10,000 nucleotides of DNA from Anaerolinea sp. Lineage in GTDB: Bacteria; Chloroflexota; Anaerolineae; Anaerolineales; Anaerolineaceae. Position numbers and translations under genes: made by a program. The stretch is taken from the NCBI GenBank assembly GCA_020216845.1, contig JAIWNK010000098.1, positions 1-10,000 on the forward strand. The letters are read 5' to 3'. Shown here piece by piece: positions 7,201-10,000 of the stretch (its first letter is position 1; every line of letters starts with the position of its first letter). Below the pieces are notes generated by a model. That model made no database searches. It saw only the letters and a list, made by a program, of their open reading frames with translations, and had not been told where the DNA came from.

Positions 7201-8026
7201 ACAAATCCACGTTGCAGCGCTCAGCAATCAGCAAGGTGTTTTCCAGCGCGCCGGGCACATTGCCAAACAACTCGGCCATTTCTTGCGGCGAACGCAGGTA
7301 ATAAGTATCATCGCCCATGCGCATCCGTTTGGGGTCGCTCAGCAATGAACCGGTTTGAATGGCAAGCAAAATATCCTGATAGCGGGCATCGGCACGGTCC
7401 ACATAATGCGCATCATTGGTCGCGATATAGCGCGCCCCATAGCGCGGGCCAAGCTCCAACAAAGCGCGGTTGACCAGCGCCAGTTCCTTGATGTTATGCT
7501 GCTGCAATTCCAGGAAGAAGCGATCGGGGCCAAACACCTGATAATACCAATCCAACTTGGGCAACGCATATTCGACCCCGCGCTCAACGATCAGCCGCGG
7601 CACTTCTGCCGAAAGACAGCCAGAAGTCGCAATCAGCCCCTCACTATGCGCCGCCAAAAACTCATGATCAATGCGCGGATAGTAATAAAAACCTTCCGTC
7701 TGCGCCGCGCTGGCAATTTTGAGCAGGTTTTGATAGCCGGTCTGATTCTCGGCCAACAGCAACATGTGATAAGAATGCTTATCCTGCTGCGGATCATGAT
7801 CGCTCATCCGCCGCGCCGCCAGATACGCCTCCAGGCCAATGATGGGCTTCACCCCCGCTTCTCGGGACGCATTGAAAAATTCGATCACGCCAAACATCGT
7901 GCCATGATCTGTAATCGCAACCGCGGGCATTCCCATCTCTTTGGTGCGCCCGATCAGCTTCTTGATATGGCTAAACCCATCCAGCAGCGAATATTGGGTA
8001 TGAACATGCAAATGAACGAAAGACAT
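4202..8026 (-). CDS. dnaE: DNA polymerase III subunit alpha
   Basis: Catalytic subunit of the replicative polymerase, 1274 residues, longer than the roughly 1160 of E. coli because of a C-terminal extension. Domains: PHP at about 1-215, with H7 and H9 in HLHVH, D40-H41 in TDHG, E66, H87, C137, and D205/H207 in NDAHY; palm with PDIDLDF (396-402) and the third aspartate D558 in KVDFLGL; fingers with RPGPLEFIP (638-646) and the IYQEQIM segment (677-683); helix-hairpin-helix near 868-888; a clamp-binding QMSLF (915-919); OB fold about 984-1062 (VVVAGLITG to VLVDKV); an acidic, proline-rich linker about 1065-1190 with two poly-proline runs; and a compact C-terminal module 1193-1274, probably the tau-interaction region. 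The PHP metal residues lost in E. coli are present here, so metal-dependent proofreading is plausible. The ATG at 8026 lies 7 bases after the preceding stop with only GGTGG as a ribosome site, pointing to coupling with the secreted-protein gene. The gene lacks TTA, CTA and TCA codons over long stretches. Confidence 0.98.
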   Translation of the reverse strand: MSFVHLHVHTQYSLLDGFSHIKKLIGRTKEMGMPAVAITDHGTMFGVIEFFNASREAGVKPIIGLEAYLAARRMSDHDPQQDKHSYHMLLLAENQTGYQNLLKIASAAQTEGFYYYPRIDHEFLAAHSEGLIATSGCLSAEVPRLIVERGVEYALPKLDWYYQVFGPDRFFLELQQHNIKELALVNRALLELGPRYGARYIATNDAHYVDRADARYQDILLAIQTGSLLSDPKRMRMGDDTYYLRSPQEMAELFGNVPGALENTLLIAERCNVDLSSHGYHLPIFEVPEGHTAETYLRQLCQEGLQRRYGPRASDTVVLERLEYELSVIHKMGFDAYFLIVWDLCRYARQEGIWYNARGSAAGSMVAYVLDITLVEPIEQGLIFERFLNPGRISMPDIDLDFQDDRRAHVMQYCAQKYGADHVAQIITFGTLGARAAIRDVGRVLDVPLSEVDRVSKLIPNQPGKPINIATALDEVPEFKAVYEEADYLKQLIDTAREMEGSIRNAGTHAAGVVITDRPIIEYAPLHRPTSGSEDSPIKAVTQFEMAIVESQGLLKVDFLGLVTLTIMQRACKLIAERHGVQLGLDTIPLDDPATFELLGRGLTAGVFQLEGSGMTRYLVQMKPRNLANVIAMVALYRPGPLEFIPQYIRRMHNEEPVTYRHPSMEPIFAETYGIPIYQEQIMRAAVEMAGYTPSESDELRKAIAKKQKDKIEKHHKKFVAGAVQRGIPEETADAIFADWEEFARYGFNKSHAADYGVIAVQTAYLKVHYPVEYMTAVLSASMSETEKVAFYVADCRSMGIEVLPPDVNSSGWDFTIEDYEDGRSAIRFGMGAVKNAGQTSVDLIFQERQAGGPFRDLNDFAHRLDLRQVGKRTLESLIKVGALDRFGPRPALLQALDRILSVSASHFRALQAGQMSLFGAVSGIREEISLPSGVAVDRRQQLEWERELIGLYVSDHPLNPYLNALKHKITHLSGELGSARPGERVVVAGLITGSRPHQTKSGKWMGFVTLEDVQGKIDLVFFARAWQEYGKQMRPDVVICAEGRLDAESNEPKVLVDKVAVQQLDALEMEDVSAAAPSYDFLDDVELPEQSAVMAVAEPSGPAYSSDWEEDGPPPPPTWEGDEFPPPPVQELLPPSQPVSRPVMPAPVALAPATTVAAATERKEMAASVGPVMPTSYILPPVPSGNTQQQHMITVILRSNGNKAADSRHLRRVYHELVACPGNDKFSMLVFENGHSYFLEFPNDTTGYTPELLQRLTKIVGEGNVNVELLKVL
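4673..4681 (-). repeat. Nine-base homopolymer (C9 on the coding strand) inside dnaE
   Basis: A run of nine G on the plus strand, read as C9 in dnaE, encodes part of the first proline run (residues 1114-1118) of the linker. A second run of six G lies at 4647-4652. Such tracts are prone to slippage; here a one-base change would remove the C-terminal module but leave the polymerase core and the internal clamp-binding motif. Confidence 0.9.
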
Positions 8027-8033
8027 CAGCGTT

Positions 8034-8984
8034 TTACCACCAAATGCGGAACCAGGTTTGGGCTATCGTTTGCTTGCCAGCGCTGTTGACCTCAGCGCGA
8101 ATTTGAATCACCTGTTTGGGCTGCAATGCCCCAACCTCAAAGCTCAACTGTGTAATCCCATCCTTATTGGTGTTGGGCAACCGATAGGTCTGCATACGAC
8201 CATCGGGCAAAGAGATATTGACAGAGACCGTGGCATTGGCAATCGGGCGCAAATAGGGGTCCTGCACAATCACATACACGGTTTGACGGCTATTGGCCGG
8301 TAGCAAGCTGTTGGCAACAAAGGCGCGAGCGCGCGGCTCAAGCAGCTCAGCGATGATATTATCCGGCGGCACCGGGCGCGCCAATTGGGAATTGCCCACC
8401 ACCGTATCAAAATAAATGCGCCCCAAATCTGTCACAACTACCCGTTGACCGGTCGGCTGTTCTGGCTGCCATTCCAGGCGCGCCTGCCGAAAATATTGCA
8501 CATAGCGCCCCTCGCGAATCTCCACCGCCGAAATTGGGTCACCCAGAAAAATCGCGCCGTTATGCGCATCATAGAACTGCAAGAAAGCATAGCAAACGCT
8601 GTAGCCGGTCGTTGCAAAGACACGACAGGCCGCGCCATCGTTGGCAACCGGCGCAAGCGGGGCATTGGCATCATACAAAAGCTGCCCCAATGGGGCAATC
8701 TGCGCCGATTGTCCGTCCTTGGCTAAATCAAAACGGGCTTTTTGGAAATACTGCATCGTTTGCCCGCTAAGCGGATCGGTATACTCACTGGTGATTGGAT
8801 AGCCAAATAACAGGAGAGGATCATCAGCACTCTGATACAACACCAAAAATGGGCCACGCACCCAATGCCCTGTCTCTGGAAAGTAAACAGCATCCGCTGT
8901 CTGTTGTGCGACCCCCAGGCGCACACCTGCGCCCAACAACACAAGCAATAAGCAAACAAAAAAGACCCGGCGCAGTGCGTTCAT
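8034..8984 (-). CDS. Secreted protein with two TGH/QYF-type repeats and a C-terminal Ig-like domain
   Basis: Function unknown; not a recognised enzyme. The 316-residue product starts with a clear signal peptide (MNALRR, then a hydrophobic stretch 8-20, likely cleavage after the Ala at 26 in GVAQQ), so it is exported. Residues 33-104 and 121-192 are two degenerate copies of one unit. Each has a phenylalanine then TG(H/Y), FL..(L/F)Y, G(Y/D)PI, QYF(Q/R)(K/Q)AR and LG..(L/I)Y.D. Units of this style are frequent in secreted proteins of Chloroflexota. Residues about 232-316 look like a beta-sandwich Ig-like domain (alternating strands: TVYVIVQDP, ATVSVNISLP, QIRAEVNSAG). No catalytic motif, LPXTG or lipobox is visible; a role in the cell envelope or in binding is the most that can be inferred. 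The ATG at 8984 sits seven bases after a TATAAT box, so the message may be leaderless. The stop is 7 bases before dnaE, an unusual partner for a replication gene. Confidence 0.85.
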   Translation of the reverse strand: MNALRRVFFVCLLLVLLGAGVRLGVAQQTADAVYFPETGHWVRGPFLVLYQSADDPLLLFGYPITSEYTDPLSGQTMQYFQKARFDLAKDGQSAQIAPLGQLLYDANAPLAPVANDGAACRVFATTGYSVCYAFLQFYDAHNGAIFLGDPISAVEIREGRYVQYFRQARLEWQPEQPTGQRVVVTDLGRIYFDTVVGNSQLARPVPPDNIIAELLEPRARAFVANSLLPANSRQTVYVIVQDPYLRPIANATVSVNISLPDGRMQTYRLPNTNKDGITQLSFEVGALQPKQVIQIRAEVNSAGKQTIAQTWFRIWW

Positions 8985-8991
8985 ACCCTTG

Positions 8992-9020
8992 ATTATACAG
9001 AAAGTAGCGTCTTAAAACAA
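8992..9020 (-). promoter_or_regulatory. Sigma-70-like promoter for the secreted-protein/dnaE unit
   Basis: On the minus strand TTGTTT (9015-9020) is followed after exactly 17 bases by TATAAT (8992-8997). The expected transcription start, about seven bases past the -10, falls at 8984-8985, that is at the ATG of the secreted-protein gene. It is the best promoter-like match in the window and lies in the 53-bp gap after the membrane glycosyltransferase gene. Confidence 0.6.
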
Positions 9021-9037
9021 TCCGATTCGACGCGAAT

Positions 9038-10000
9038 TTAAGCCACCCAGCCCCAGAAGAAATAAATGCCAGCCAGCCCCAAGGAAAGAAAAACCGTCAA
9101 CGCCGTAAGCAGCAACCGCCTAAAGGGCGAATTGGCCCATACCCCCAACAACAAATACAGCGGGAACATCATCAAAACATAGCGCCCCACCCCCTCGAAG
9201 GGTATTAACGGCACCACGGTTACCATGATCAGCAAAAACATGCCCACTTGATACAAAGTCAACGCCAGCGGCAGACGCCGCAGCCCCCACACCATCAACA
9301 GAATCGCCAGCAGCAATACCCCCAGATTGATCCACCCATCCGAGTCAAATCTGTTCAAAGTAAAAAAGCGCACAAATTCTTGATAATAGTCCCAAGGCGG
9401 CTGCACCACTCTCCCCCAATAAGTCAACCGCACCGTGTTCAGGTCAGGGAAGCCCTGCGCCGTGCGCCAGGCAAAGAAAGTCAGCGTGCCCAAAGCCGGC
9501 ATCAGCGCAGCCGGCAAGGCAAGCCAGGTGCGCCGCGCTTGCTGCACCTGACCAACCCAAAGCGCCAACAGCGCCAGCGTCAGCGGGGCAACCGTGCCAT
9601 GCGTCAGCCCGGCCAGCAAGCCACATACGCCCGCCCCCAACCACCGCCCTCGCCAGGCCAGCCAAACCGCTGCCAGGGTCAGCGCCAGCGCCAGCCCCAT
9701 CGGATAGGGGGCGAACAAATACACCGAGGTCGGGAAGAAGGCACACACCCACACTGCTCGCTGTGCCACGGACTCATCCAATAATTGCGCTGCCAGGCAG
9801 TAGAGCAACACGAACGCAATCAGCAACGCCAACCGGCTGACCAGCACCAAGCCCAGCAGGGCATCGTCCCCCCCGATCAGCCGCCCCAACAACGGATATA
9901 GCGGGAAGAAATTACTCAGCTGATCATCGCTGTAGCCAGCCTGCGCAATGCGCAAATAGTGCACAGCATCCCAACGCAACCAAACGCCCAAGAGCGCCCC
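9038..10000 (-). CDS. Integral membrane glycosyltransferase, PIG-V-like mannosyltransferase family (partial, N-terminus missing)
   Basis: The frame is open to the right edge, so the start lies outside the window; 320 residues are visible. A TTG at 9991 is not a credible start because the conserved motif follows at once and an earlier membrane helix is expected. Seen: RWDAVHYLRIAQAGY near the visible N-terminus (about residues 9-23), then FFPLYPLLGRL (about 31-41), the pair of motifs typical of bacterial relatives of the GPI mannosyltransferase PIG-V. At least seven hydrophobic membrane segments follow, a loop with WDYYQEFVRFF, and a late FEGVGRYVLMMFPLY segment. Such enzymes are GT-C-fold transferases that use a polyprenyl-phosphate sugar and transfer it outside the membrane; donor and acceptor cannot be read here. 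The C-terminus is intact (ends GWVA). A new promoter lies just after it, so it is probably not in one operon with dnaE. Confidence 0.8.
   Translation of the reverse strand, partial: GALLGVWLRWDAVHYLRIAQAGYSDDQLSNFFPLYPLLGRLIGGDDALLGLVLVSRLALLIAFVLLYCLAAQLLDESVAQRAVWVCAFFPTSVYLFAPYPMGLALALTLAAVWLAWRGRWLGAGVCGLLAGLTHGTVAPLTLALLALWVGQVQQARRTWLALPAALMPALGTLTFFAWRTAQGFPDLNTVRLTYWGRVVQPPWDYYQEFVRFFTLNRFDSDGWINLGVLLLAILLMVWGLRRLPLALTLYQVGMFLLIMVTVVPLIPFEGVGRYVLMMFPLYLLLGVWANSPFRRLLLTALTVFLSLGLAGIYFFWGWVA

Noticed and set aside
5111..7348. A 745-codon open frame on the plus strand, opposite dnaE
   Set aside because: It is codon-aligned with dnaE on the other strand, so it stays open simply because dnaE avoids TTA, CTA and TCA codons there. 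The product is rich in His, Arg and Gln and shows no recognisable domain.
9989..9991. TTG at the start of the membrane glycosyltransferase frame as its true start
   Set aside because: The frame is open up to the window edge and the conserved RWDA motif follows almost at once, leaving no room for the expected first membrane helix.
1..10000. A defence system, phage, CRISPR or mobile element
   Set aside because: No repeats with spacers, transposase, integrase, toxin-antitoxin or defence-type domains were found; all genes are core or metabolic plus one secreted protein and one membrane transferase.

Overview
The window is a gene-dense stretch of a moderately GC-rich bacterial chromosome in which every supported gene lies on the minus strand, so it is read from right (10000) to left (1). 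The best guess for the source is Chloroflexota (Anaerolineae or Caldilineae type). That guess rests on the secreted two-repeat TGH/QYF protein, the DnaE with a long proline-rich linker and extra C-terminal module, and the PIG-V-type membrane mannosyltransferase. It is an inference from protein style, not a database match.

In transcription order the layout is as follows. (1) A PIG-V-like integral membrane glycosyltransferase, cut by the right edge (9038-10000). (2) A short gap holding a good sigma-70-like promoter, then a secreted protein with two degenerate repeats and an Ig-like tail (8034-8984). (3) Seven bases further on, dnaE, the replicative DNA polymerase III alpha subunit (4202-8026). 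(4) An AT-rich 89-bp gap with a possible promoter, then pfkA, an ATP-type 6-phosphofructokinase (3126-4112). (5) A PhzF-family isomerase-like protein (2319-3113). (6) An enolase-superfamily dipeptide epimerase (1275-2288). (7) A cytoplasmic NlpC/P60 endopeptidase with SH3b domains, YkfC-like (252-1241). (8) The N-terminal part of a PLP-dependent enzyme of the 8-amino-7-oxononanoate synthase/KBL family, cut by the left edge (1-236).

Functionally there are two blocks. The first is a housekeeping pair, dnaE and pfkA, a proximity also known from Firmicutes. The second is a tightly packed set that looks like murein-peptide salvage. The NlpC/P60 enzyme would cut gamma-D-Glu-diamino acid bonds in recycled wall peptides and release L-Ala-D-Glu. 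The epimerase would convert this to L-Ala-L-Glu, which ordinary peptidases can degrade. The PhzF-like protein and the PLP enzyme flank this pair with short gaps; their substrates cannot be read from the sequence.

I see no RNA genes, CRISPR array, insertion sequence, attachment site or gene-free stretch over 300 bases. Long open frames on the plus strand are codon-aligned shadows of the real genes. The window is mostly ordinary core and metabolic sequence. The points most worth a second look are the extended salvage cluster, the apparently leaderless promoter ahead of the secreted-protein/dnaE unit, and the nine-C tract inside dnaE.
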